From Ephydatia muelleri (Eukaryota > Porifera > Demospongiae > Spongillida > Spongillidae), in contig JABACO010000001.1 of assembly GCA_013339895.1 (NCBI GenBank), positions 32,655,501-32,719,500 of the forward strand: DNA of 64,000 bases, written 5' to 3'. Position 1 is the stretch's first letter; each line of letters opens with the position of its first letter. The notes below the pieces were generated by a model that was not told the DNA's origin, searched no databases, and worked only from the letters and a program-made list of their open reading frames with translations. Shown piece by piece: positions 34,185 through 43,389 of the stretch. A program made the translations under genes and the position numbers.

Positions 34185-37100
34185 TTAATGACCATAATAG
34201 TCTGGAGTCTTCCTCACTCTTGTCGACCGTCGCACTGGTGCTGAAATAGGCACTGGTGGCTGTGGTACATCATTGTCCTCTGCACTCGCTACAGGACTAC
34301 CAACAGTAGATGGAATAGAGGGAGGTACTTCAGGGGGAGCTTGAACACAAGGCTCAGATGGAGATGAATCAGCAGTAGGAACAGCTCTTTCGTCCGAAGA
34401 ACTTGGTGAAACCACAGGGGCACTTGACGGACCTGATGTAATGTCATTAGGATTGTCCACATATACATCATCACTAGCGTCTACTTGAGAGTTATGGCGG
34501 GCCCTCAGATGGTCTATATGTCTGCGGACTACTCCACTTCCAATCTTAACAGTATAGGAGAGAGGCCCGGTAACAGTGACAATGACTCCTGGAATCCACT
34601 TCTTGGGAAAACGAAAATCTCGAACGTATACTAGGTCACCTTCAACAAACTTACGCTCACTGATACCCCGAGTATCATGATCCTGCTTCTGCGCGGCTTG
34701 GCGAGACTCCACTCGAACAGCAAGGTCAGGATGCAAAATGTCAAGTCGGGAACGAGGGCGACGACCCAGCAAAAGTTCAGCCGGTGACGAACCTGTGGTA
34801 CTGTGAGGAGTCAACCGGTACTTAAACAAGAAACAAGATAGTTTTGTTTCAATAGATCCTAGCTTTTGGTGTAGAAGACCCTGTTTGAAAGTCTGAACGG
34901 CTCTTTCGGCTAAACCGTTTGTCGAGGGATGATAGGGGGCAGACTTGACGTGGATGATACCATTCTGACTCATAAACAATCTGAACTCTTCACTCACGAA
35001 AGCCGGCCCATTGTCTGTTACTATCTTCCGTGGTACCCCATGAATTGCAAATATGCTCTTCAAACGCTCAATAGTAGGTACCGCTGATATCGACTTCATA
35101 AGGTGAACCTCGAGCCACTTTGAGTGGGCATCAATCAACACCAAAAACATATGTCCCATGAATGGCCCTGCAAAATCAATATGCACCCGAGACCAGGGTT
35201 CTTGGGGCCATTCCCATGGATGGAGAGGAGCCACTGGTGGCAGGAATCGAGATGACTGACAAGTGTCGCATTGCTTGACTACGTCCTCTATCTCTTTATC
35301 CATATTGGGCCACCACACATATCCTCGAGCTAAACCTTTCATCTTATTAATCCCTGGGTGCGATTCATGCAATTCTGCCAAGACTTGTTGCCTGCCCTGT
35401 GGTGGAATGATAACTCTAGCTCCCCACAACAAACAACCATCCAAAACACTCAACTCATTCTTTTTCTGCTGATAGGAGCTCAAATCATCACCTAGATTTC
35501 CGCCAGGCCACCCACTCTTAACAAATCCTCGAACTCTCGACAGAACTGGGTCTCGGTCCGTCCAACCCCTAATTTGGCTAACCGTAATAGGAATAGTTGA
35601 GAGTAAGTCAAGCAAGGTAAGAACATCCCCAGGAGTGGATACGCAACTAATGGATTGTGGGCTGGGCAGACGGCTGAAGGCATCAGCATTGGCATGTTGA
35701 GCTCCAGACTTGTATCTGATTGAGTATTGGTACGTGCTAAGTGCTAAAGCCCACCTCTGTATTCTAGATGAGGCCATAGGTGGTATACCCCTATGTTCTC
35801 CAAATAAATAGATAAGTGGTTTATGGTCAGAAAAGATTGTAAAAGGACGACCATACAAGTACTGATGAAATTTGGAAACACCAAAGTATATAGCCAAAGC
35901 TTCCTTATCCAATTGGGAATAACCCTTTTCAGCAGGTGACAAGGTACGTGAAACAAATCCTATAGGTCTCTCCGATCCATCCTCCATTTCGTGGGACAGT
36001 ACTGCCCCTATCCCGTAGGGTGAAGCATCACACGCCAGAAGGATTGGCTTGTGGCTATCATAATGCACCAAAAGAGCTGACGTCTTCAACATGTTTTTCG
36101 CAGCAGCAAACGCCTGCTCCTGTTCAGATGTCCAACTCCATTTCTGCTGTTTTCTCAACAATTGGTACAAAGAGGACAGCTTGAAGGCAAGGTTTGGCAA
36201 AAACTTGGAATAATAATTAAGCAGTCCCAAGAAAGATTTTAATTCTGTGATATTCTTGGGTGATTGTGCTTCGTTTATTGCCTGAACCTTGGCATCGGTA
36301 GGGTGCAACCCTTCTCTATCAATACGATGACCCAAATATTCTACAGACGAAGCCATGAATATACATTTGGCCTTTTTAAGCCGCAACCCACTTTCAGCAA
36401 GTTTACTTAGAACCTTGTCTAAAGTATGTAAGTGTTCCTCTATCGATGCACCCGTTACCAGAATGTCATCAACGTACACCACTGTGTGATCTATACCCTG
36501 TAGCACACATTCCATAGCCCTCTGAAACATGGCTGGGGCCGATGCCACCCCAAAAGGTAATCGGTTGTACTCAAACAGACCTTTATGCGTGTTAATAGTA
36601 GTATATGCTTTGGAGGCATCATCTAATCTCATCTGTTGATAAGCATTAGTCAAGTCAATTTTAGAGAATAAGCGGCCCCCTGACAAAGAAGCAAATAAGT
36701 CCTCTACTCGAGGAACAGGGTACGATTCCAATTTGGATGCCTGATTCACCGTTAGCTTATAGTCTCCACATATTCTAACTGTCCCATCCTCTTTCACTAT
36801 TGGCACTATTGGTGCTGCCCAATCCGCAAAAGGCACAGGTCGAATCACCCCCGACGTCTCTAGACGTCTCAACTCCACCTCAATCTTATCCTTTAGGACA
36901 TAAGGCACGGAACGGGCTTTATAAAACCTTGGACTAACCAATGGATCAACTGAGAATTTAGCAAAAACTCCCTTCAAGGTTCCCAATTCGTCCTGGAACA
37001 CCACTCTATGCTTCTCCAACAGCTCTTCCAGGTTCTTATTCACCCGTACATTGTGAATCTCCCCCCAATCAATCTTAATAACTTGCAACCAATTCCGGCC

Positions 37101-38198
37101 CAATAAGTTTGGTCCCTTCGCATTCACTACTAGCAACGGTAAACGGGCTGTTTGAGACTTATATGATACTACCACTTCTGCCACTCCCGCAATAGATAAC
37201 GGCTCTCCCGTATAAGTGCTTAATCGAGTTCCCGTAGGATGCAACGTTGGCACTCCCTTTTCACTCGATCCCCACAAATCCTCAAACATTCTTTTGCTGA
37301 TTACAGTCATAGCAGCACCCGTATCTAGTTCCATATCAATTCTAGCCCCGTTAATCTCCATGGGTACTATGAATGGCTGCACTTTGGGCAAACCCAACAC
37401 ATTCAATGTCTGTAAAACCTCTTCCTCATTCTCTTCGTCGTTTATTCTATGAGTTTTCTCTACAGCATCTTCTCTCTTGTGAGTAACACCTCTACACACT
37501 TTGGCTAAATGCCCGCGTTTCCCACATTGACTACAGATTGCTCCCTTAAACCTACAAGATGAGGCATAATGGTTTCCTCCACATCTGTAGCATTCTATTA
37601 CTTTTTTAGCCTTATCCTTTGGTCTACTTCCTACCGCATTGATCACGGGGGGTACAGTGGTAGGCACAGAGGATTGTAACTCAATTGCATGTTTATTTGC
37701 AGATTCCACTGCTAAGGCTATTTGAAATGCCCTTGCGAATGTTAACTCAACCTCTCCTAGTAGGCGCCTCTGAATACGCTCGTCCTTCACCCCGCAAACT
37801 AAACGGTCTCTTAATACGTCCTGCAGAGTATCACCAAATGCACAATGTTCTGACAATTGTCTTAAAGCAGCTGCAAAATCCGCAATGGACTCCCCTTCTC
37901 CCCTTACACGGGAATTAAATTTGAACCGCTGCATAATAACTGAAGGCTTTGGTTGGAGGTGGCTAGCCACTAACTCTACAATCTCCTTATAGGTTTTCTC
38001 ACCTGGTTTAAGTGGTGTCGACAAATTTCGTATTAGTCGATACGTCGGCGCTCCACATGAACTCAGTAGAACGGCGCGTCGAGTCTCCTGTGTGTCGACT
38101 CCATTCGCCTCAAAGTAGTGCTCAGCACGCTCCACGTATGACCCCCACTCTTCTGTCCCTGGCACGAACTCCGGCAAAAACCCGTGTTTCACCGCCAT
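34185..38198 (-). CDS. Ty3/gypsy Gag-Pol polyprotein, single open frame
   Basis: One uninterrupted frame of about 1,337 residues. The open frame extends upstream to 38243 but that start would be TTG inside the primer-binding site; the first ATG (38198) gives a Gag starting MAVKHGFLPEFVPGTEEW. Domains in order (rough residue numbers): Gag 1-200, two CCHC knuckles 203-235, aspartic protease MELDTGAAM ~289, reverse transcriptase with FSKIDLTNAY ~512 and YVDD ~575, RNase H LACDASPYG ~722, integrase HHCC ~944-980, core with HIDFAGPF, VTDNGPAF and NGLAERA (D,D,E ~1008, 1061, 1098), a GPY/F-like module and a Ser/Pro-rich tail. Gag and Pol are fused without the frameshift seen in many relatives. No inactivating change is visible. 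Confidence 0.95.
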   Translation of the reverse strand: MAVKHGFLPEFVPGTEEWGSYVERAEHYFEANGVDTQETRRAVLLSSCGAPTYRLIRNLSTPLKPGEKTYKEIVELVASHLQPKPSVIMQRFKFNSRVRGEGESIADFAAALRQLSEHCAFGDTLQDVLRDRLVCGVKDERIQRRLLGEVELTFARAFQIALAVESANKHAIELQSSVPTTVPPVINAVGSRPKDKAKKVIECYRCGGNHYASSCRFKGAICSQCGKRGHLAKVCRGVTHKREDAVEKTHRINDEENEEEVLQTLNVLGLPKVQPFIVPMEINGARIDMELDTGAAMTVISKRMFEDLWGSSEKGVPTLHPTGTRLSTYTGEPLSIAGVAEVVVSYKSQTARLPLLVVNAKGPNLLGRNWLQVIKIDWGEIHNVRVNKNLEELLEKHRVVFQDELGTLKGVFAKFSVDPLVSPRFYKARSVPYVLKDKIEVELRRLETSGVIRPVPFADWAAPIVPIVKEDGTVRICGDYKLTVNQASKLESYPVPRVEDLFASLSGGRLFSKIDLTNAYQQMRLDDASKAYTTINTHKGLFEYNRLPFGVASAPAMFQRAMECVLQGIDHTVVYVDDILVTGASIEEHLHTLDKVLSKLAESGLRLKKAKCIFMASSVEYLGHRIDREGLHPTDAKVQAINEAQSPKNITELKSFLGLLNYYSKFLPNLAFKLSSLYQLLRKQQKWSWTSEQEQAFAAAKNMLKTSALLVHYDSHKPILLACDASPYGIGAVLSHEMEDGSERPIGFVSRTLSPAEKGYSQLDKEALAIYFGVSKFHQYLYGRPFTIFSDHKPLIYLFGEHRGIPPMASSRIQRWALALSTYQYSIRYKSGAQHANADAFSRLPSPQSISCVSTPGDVLTLLDLLSTIPITVSQIRGWTDRDPVLSRVRGFVKSGWPGGNLGDDLSSYQQKKNELSVLDGCLLWGARVIIPPQGRQQVLAELHESHPGINKMKGLARGYVWWPNMDKEIEDVVKQCDTCQSSRFLPPVAPLHPWEWPQEPWSRVHIDFAGPFMGHMFLVLIDAHSKWLEVHLMKSISAVPTIERLKSIFAIHGVPRKIVTDNGPAFVSEEFRLFMSQNGIIHVKSAPYHPSTNGLAERAVQTFKQGLLHQKLGSIETKLSCFLFKYRLTPHSTTGSSPAELLLGRRPRSRLDILHPDLAVRVESRQAAQKQDHDTRGISERKFVEGDLVYVRDFRFPKKWIPGVIVTVTGPLSYTVKIGSGVVRRHIDHLRARHNSQVDASDDVYVDNPNDITSGPSSAPVVSPSSSDERAVPTADSSPSEPCVQAPPEVPPSIPSTVGSPVASAEDNDVPQPPVPISAPVRRSTRVRKTPDYYGH

Positions 38199-38246
38199 TT
38201 CGTGACAGCAAACAAAAGAGTTGTACTTTACCCTCGTCGCCAAAAA

Positions 38247-38384
38247 TGTAGTGTCTGAGCCACTCGTTTAAGCCGCTATGAGAGAGGTGAACATCTCGCT
38301 GCGTGACTGACTCAAAACGTGATCATTGTTTTTCCGCGCATGCGCTAACATATTACAATTGACCCACACATACAATATATTACA
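38247..38384 (-). repeat. 5' LTR of the intact gypsy element
   Basis: 138 bp, followed on the minus strand by TTTT and the primer-binding site. At 138 bp the LTR is short for a gypsy element, leaving little room for promoter and terminator signals. Confidence 0.95.
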
Positions 38385-39183
38385 TGAGCGAATGAATGGA
38401 ATGATAGCGGATATTCCGAACAGCAAACATGATATAGAATTGCAGATAATGAACAAACTTGTTCAACAGTTTTCATGCATGGCGTTTCGGATTGACAAAG
38501 TATCAGAAGCAGAAATATATATCCCTAAAGCCTTACAAGATGAATTTGAAGCTGTGACATGGAACAGTAGCTCATATGGAACATCATATGAATTATTTCG
38601 TGTTATGGATATTTTACTGCAACAACCATCAGAGCAACAGTTTGAATTTCAATGCAAATTAGACAGAGGTGATGTGCCTGACTGGCCTCAAGAACTTCTA
38701 CACCCTAGCCGATCTCATGTAAAAGTTAGTGATCAATTCCATGATTATTTAACTAAGTTTATAAGAAACTTATACAGTGTGGAGGTAAATGTTAACCCAT
38801 TTATTGATAAATTTGGCCGCTGTAGGGTTAATGGTCAAGTGTATTCCTCTGAGTATAACTCTACAGATAGAGGATCAATTGTGAAATGTATGTTTGTACT
38901 TAAAGAAAACAACCTAGTACATCCTTATTTTGGAGTGATACATTTCTTCTTTAAGTTGTACATAATACTAAAGTATGATAATGAAGGAAGTGTTACCACT
39001 GTGATGGAAGAAAAATGTTACTGCTATGTGTCATGGATGACCTTCAAATCACCTGAGAAAGATGCAGTTTCTGGCCTCTATATGGTTAATAACACATTCT
39101 ATGAACAAGACAAGATCATCAGTCCAAGAAGAATTGTTACTTGCACCGTTACTGGGCAAAAGGTCTGGGTATTATGTTACTGA

Positions 39184-39555
39184 ACACCCTATTTGAATTT
39201 TTCAATAACCAGATTGGAAGCATTGCATTTGTATTGCATTTGTATTATATGAAGATTATATATGCAATACATAAACTATACCCATTGACAATGGAGGCAT
39301 GACCAAAAATATAATTTGATGGAACCTGCATGAAGGACAATTGTTTAGAATCATGTAGTGAATTTGCAGGTGATTAGTAAAATCCTCTGTAAATCTAGCT
39401 TGTGATTTCATGCAATAAAAATCAATCGTCAAATCACATATATGATTTCAAATCAAGTGCTGATTTTTTGAAGATTCAAAATCATGTATAAATCTAGAAA
39501 ATCCTATTATAAATCACATGTAAAATCAAATTTGATTTCACGCAACTTTTCGCTG
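39184..39555. other. Non-coding, rich in AAATCA/TGATTT motifs
   Basis: 3' side of the transposase relic. 39395-39545 has about ten AAATCA/TGATTT hexamers in both orientations, for example CAAATCACATATATGATTTC. Possibly subterminal repeats of an element end; no defined inverted-repeat end found. Confidence 0.4.
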
Positions 39556-40170
39556 TGGATCGGTTGGCATTAGCGTGTAGTGTATCCACCGTTGAGGCCG
39601 ATTTTGATAACGTCTCCATTCAAAACTCCTTCTGTTCAAAAATTGTCACACATTTACAATACTCGTAATTCAATATCCGCTGAACTAGTTTTATTATTTA
39701 ACTAGAGATAATGAATTAGTTAAAGTTCCACAGTACAATGGTATTCAAACTCAATAGCGCGCTGATTATGATCACAATGAAGTCTCTGCTGGCCTTCTTG
39801 TCTTTTTTCAAACCCATTGTGCGTGCGCCGTTCGCATATTTGGTGTACTTCAGCGCTTCACACAAAGGGAATCTTTTGTTCCTTTGTTGACGTATATGTA
39901 CATTCTAAGTTAGTACTTGGGAACCGCTGTCTTAAGGCACTATGGTGTTTGAATATTTGTGTTTGGTGTTGTACCACTAATATGTGCGAAGAAAAGTTTT
40001 ATAACCAAGCAGATGCAAAGGGTGGATGGGGGATGGGGAGGGGGGGGGGGGGCGGAGGACTGGTTTACGGAAGGTCAAAGCCCAAATTACGATAGTGCGC
40101 GGTTCACCAAAGCGTGTAACATTAATGAAATTCAAAGGTTCGCTAAGATACCAGAAACTGCACGTGACTG
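39556..40170. repeat. Mosaic dispersed repeat, copy B (joins copy A and copy C types)
   Basis: 39556-39903 matches 16162-16272 plus 16684-16901; 39904-40170 matches 27125-27385. The junction is at GACGTATATGTACAT|TCTAAGTTAG. It has a G-run at 40037-40062 in the same relative place as in copy C. The open frames crossing it are short and end in Gly-rich runs, so I do not call a gene. Confidence 0.75.
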
Positions 40171-41125
40171 ACTATATCATTAGTAATGCTACGTGGGCGT
40201 TGTGGCACTGACATTCGTGAAGTGGCAGTTGTCGTTCTGGTGCATACTAACTTTCCTCGGCTAGTGTCAGTGGTCGAAGGTTGCGCACACGTATTATATA
40301 CATTCAATTCCAATTCCTAGCTGGCAGCACCGCGGTTTCTAAATGTGAAGACGTTAATCGGTGCTATCCTGTACTATAAACTAAACATGACATAACGTCG
40401 TAGAGCTGCATGTTCAATTTTTTTAACACACTCGCACTCGTAGATTTCATTCAGTTCTGTGCGTGTGTTTTTACAACGAGGTAAGTGTATAAGTGCATGA
40501 AATATGGGAGCGACTAGACCCCATAACCCTCTATCTGGATCCGCGCCACTGGGATGGCTACAGAACAGGAGAAAAAGAATATTAGTTGGAAAAAGCTACA
40601 ATTGGTACGAAGGCATTATCGTCGGCTGTATAAGTATAGCATTAAATGTAATGCACTATAGTCCCTCCCACCAAGAAAGCAACAACAACAAAAGTGATAA
40701 ATGGCGATGCTAATATGGTTGCCAGTTTTGGCGTTATGAGCGCGTGACCAGTTATCATAAGTGTGCTAACTTGCAGGCACACGCGTTCTCGATACTCTCC
40801 AAACGTGCACAACGTTTTGCAATTGTTAATATATTAGCCAACGAATTTGACTACGGATATCAGTTAGCATATCGTTAGGCAATATACAGCAAAATTCCGA
40901 CGAAGATGCGCAGCATGTGGGTTTTAGCACGAGACGCTGGACTCAACAGAGTAGAAAGCTAACTGCAATAGTTAGGTTTGAACCCAGTGTGACAATAGAG
41001 ATAAAATTATTTACACTGTGTAAGGAGTTGATGTGGATATCTGAATATGAAACATACACCATGTAGAGCGAATCGCTGCGACGATAGCGTTGCTCAAACA
41101 TGGTCATAAAATTACCCAGGGTCCT
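40171..41125. other. Intergenic, nothing firm
   Basis: A 69-codon open frame at 40504-40713 has no recognisable features. No repeats or RNA seen. Confidence 0.4.
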
Positions 41126-41129
41126 ACAA

Positions 41130-41525
41130 GCGGGACTCCCCGATACATGTATACACACAAATGTATACACATAACACACACAGAAAACTGACACGCATAC
41201 AGAGACAAGCACACAAACATGCATACATGTATGTACAAACATGTATACACACAACACGCACATACAACAGACACACATACACAGACATGTGTGTACAAAC
41301 ATGTATACACACAAAACCCACATGCACATACACACAACACACGACACAACTCACACAATACACATGACAAAACACACATGTATGCACACATAACACACAT
41401 GCACAATTGCATACACACACAGCACACACAACACACATGTATACACACAAACACACAGATACGCACACACTTGCATATACACACAACACACAAACACGCA
41501 TAAACACAGCATGCACACATGAAAT
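41130..41525. repeat. CA-rich repeat with ACAAACATGTATACACAC units
   Basis: Irregular tandem repeats of ACATGTATACACACAA and relatives. Cys/Val and His/Thr-rich open frames on both strands are artefacts. Confidence 0.85.
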
Positions 41526-42175
41526 ATTATTCCACCTACACTCCCCCAATACTCAACTAAGTTTCTTACAATCTTCCAACAACACTCCATCTACCATCCA
41601 ACATCACTATACTCCATACACACCAGTTACAATGCTTTAAATACCTTCTTACAACTCTAACCCCATCACCGCACACTAAATATAATATATTACAGCCCCA
41701 ACACTCTCCAAATAGCCCACACCACTTCAAACACTATAAGCTACAGTAGATGCGTATGCAGATGGAAATTACATGCACGCAATAATAAGAACTAACTTCA
41801 AAATGAGTTATCGACGCTAGCGCGAAACAATATCACACTTTTATTATAAGAAACACTTGAAAGGACCATTACTTTGTACTCCGACCGAAGAAACAGAGCA
41901 TTCAGTCTCTGCCAAAGTAGCGCTGATTTCACCAGATTGCGTATTTTGTACACGATAAAAACTGAGATCGCAACCACACAACGGTATAAAAAAATGCCTT
42001 GGCGTGTAGAAAAATGGTAGTTGCCCATAAAAATGTTACTATATTCTGCTTGTATATGTAACTCAAAGACCATACTTTACGAAACAGAAGATACGAAAAC
42101 TTTCTACGGTCGTAAAGCTATAAGTGATCGCGGATAATTAAATCGGCCGGTAATCGGTTAGTAATCTATTTCACA
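41526..42175. other. Upstream region of the secreted-protein gene
   Basis: No exon recognised. Probably contains the promoter of the gene at 42176, but no TATA box or initiator can be assigned with confidence. Confidence 0.35.
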
Positions 42176-42934
42176 ATGAAGGCGCTTTCGTTTCTTTTGT
42201 TCAGCCACTTTGTTCTGTGCCTTTTGAGTGTGGCAGTCGTTAGTTCTACTACTCCATTTTTCCCACTTACACCAGGCCAGGAGTGGAGAATGGTCGGCTA
42301 TCTGGATATGACCGATCCAACGCAACAATGTCCCGACTCGTGGCAAACGTTTACATCACCCAGATCATCGTGTGGAAAGAAAAGCACCGCACCTTGTGAC
42401 TCATTGAATGTAACCACTTATGGAGCCAGTTACCAAACAGTGTGCGGAAGGTTCCGAGGTTATCAGATAGGATCGCCCGACGCTTTCCGAAAATTGAACG
42501 ATGCTATTAATAGAGACATCGAAACTTACTACGTGGATGGCGTCACAGTCACCTATGGATTGCCTGGAAATAGACATCACGTGTATACTTATGCCAATGG
42601 CTATGCGGAAACAAATGCTTTGAGTAGCTGTCCATGCGCAGGGGGAACAGCCCCACCGCTGTTTGTGGGATCTGATTACTATTGCGAGTCAGGTAACCTA
42701 GGACCAGACTGGATCGGAACGCAGTTTTACTTATCGGATGTTCTATGGGACCGACAGCAGTGTGGAGGAAATGAGAGCACGTGCTGTAATCCACCGGACC
42801 TCCCGTGGTTCTGTACGACGTTTCCAACTTCTATCTCTGAGGACTTGGAGGTTCGGATTTGCATGGATGAAGTCCTTAGCAATGAGAATGTGGCGATTGA
42901 GTCATTTGAACTGTATATACAAGGTGAGCGATAG
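42176..42934 (+). CDS. Secreted cysteine-rich protein, single exon
   Basis: 252 residues without introns. Residues 1-24 are a classic signal peptide (MKALSFLLFSHFVLCLLSVA, then VVSS). The mature part starts TTPFFPLTPGQEWRMVGYLD and holds many cysteines, including CPDSW, CGKK, CDSLN, CGRF, CPCAGG, CC at about 210 and ICMD near 235. Conserved-looking blocks are PGQEW, VCGRFRGYQIGSPDAF, DGVTVTYG, PPLFVGSDYYCESG and LWD. I recognise this as a recurrent secreted family of sponges, corals and lancelets, usually lacking any named domain. Paired cysteines suggest a disulfide-stabilised extracellular globular protein. Start chosen because the signal peptide follows it directly; function unknown. Transposon debris on both sides says nothing about its role. 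Confidence 0.88.
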   Translation: MKALSFLLFSHFVLCLLSVAVVSSTTPFFPLTPGQEWRMVGYLDMTDPTQQCPDSWQTFTSPRSSCGKKSTAPCDSLNVTTYGASYQTVCGRFRGYQIGSPDAFRKLNDAINRDIETYYVDGVTVTYGLPGNRHHVYTYANGYAETNALSSCPCAGGTAPPLFVGSDYYCESGNLGPDWIGTQFYLSDVLWDRQQCGGNESTCCNPPDLPWFCTTFPTSISEDLEVRICMDEVLSNENVAIESFELYIQGER

Positions 42935-43014
42935 GATAGCAGTATCAAACAAACTGGTGTGCACAATAAATCGAGTATTGAAAACGAATAAGTGCATGGC
43001 TTCCCTTCCCCCTC

Positions 43015-43170
43015 CTCTCCGGGCCTATATAATTGGACCCATAGAATTACGGACCCCCGTCCCAAAATTGAGGATCCCCGGCCCCCAAATTACGGAGATT
43101 TCAGGATCCTCCGTCCCTAAGGCACCGGAGATTTGGGAACCCCTTCGTAGAATTAGGGACCCCATATAAC
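43015..43170. repeat. Degenerate short repeat, AATT-N-GGACCCC type
   Basis: AATTGGACCC, AATTACGGACCCCC, AATTGAGGATCCCC, AATTACGGAG and AATTAGGGACCCC occur within 140 bp at irregular 18-60 bp spacing, with CGGAGATTT twice. Not coding. Confidence 0.5.
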
Positions 43171-43389
43171 GATATCGATTTTGATATAGCCAGCACACGT
43201 CGTTGGTAAGAAGTTTGCGCATGCAGTGAATATTGGCCCGTGCCGATTTATAGCTCATATACACAATCATAAATGTATACTATTGAACAGCACAAAGCTT
43301 AGAACAAACGGGACGAGTTGATCGATTGCAATACATCCAATGCCATACAAACAGAAGCGTACATGTATACGCGTAACATTGTTATTCTG

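Larger units (their letters stand above)
33966..38389 (-). mobile_element. Ty3/gypsy retrotransposon, complete, with LTRs and TGAGC duplication
   Basis: LTRs of 138 bp at 33971-34108 and 38247-38384 differ at a single position (AAAAAGTG versus AAAACGTG). TGAGC lies at 33966-33970 and 38385-38389 as a 5-bp target duplication. Read on the minus strand, the LTR starts TGTAATATATTG and ends ...ACACTACA. The primer-binding site is TGGCGACGAGGG (38242-38231), four bases after the 5' LTR, and the polypurine tract AGGGAGGGGGAAA (34121-34109) abuts the 3' LTR. Structural completeness and LTR identity point to a very recent insertion. Confidence 0.95.
33400..39183 (+). pseudogene. CACTA/EnSpm-like transposase relic, split by a gypsy insertion
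   Basis: Left part (33400-33970): EILRLPYFDIVCMAITDPMH, TFLLGMVHNE, GRLPTNIKGKDGLACLTAQQ, WKNFAIIYGRP, then after frame changes near 33745 and 33905 DVIADYGPTHGYWCFAYE. Right part (from 38385 to the stop at 39183): RMNGMIADIPNSKHDIELQI, then an uninterrupted 260-residue tail. The DPMH-(F)LG, LTA-QWK, and DYGP-WCF-YER-NG order is characteristic of animal EnSpm/Tnp2-type transposases. The 4.4-kb retrotransposon at 33971-38384 sits inside the codon following YE; skipping it and one TGAGC leaves the frame open. The two earlier frameshifts mean the gene may already have been dead at insertion. Confidence 0.78.

Noticed and set aside
38199-38243. Upstream extension of the gypsy Gag-Pol frame by 15 codons
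   Set aside because: It would begin with TTG inside the primer-binding site; the first ATG in frame is at 38198 and is followed by Gag-like sequence.
34185-38251. Short open frames inside the gypsy element in other frames or on the opposite strand
   Set aside because: Shadows of the Gag-Pol frame.
41104-41549. Cys-rich open frames of about 140 codons on the minus strand and His/Thr frames on the plus
   Set aside because: Translations of an irregular CA repeat.
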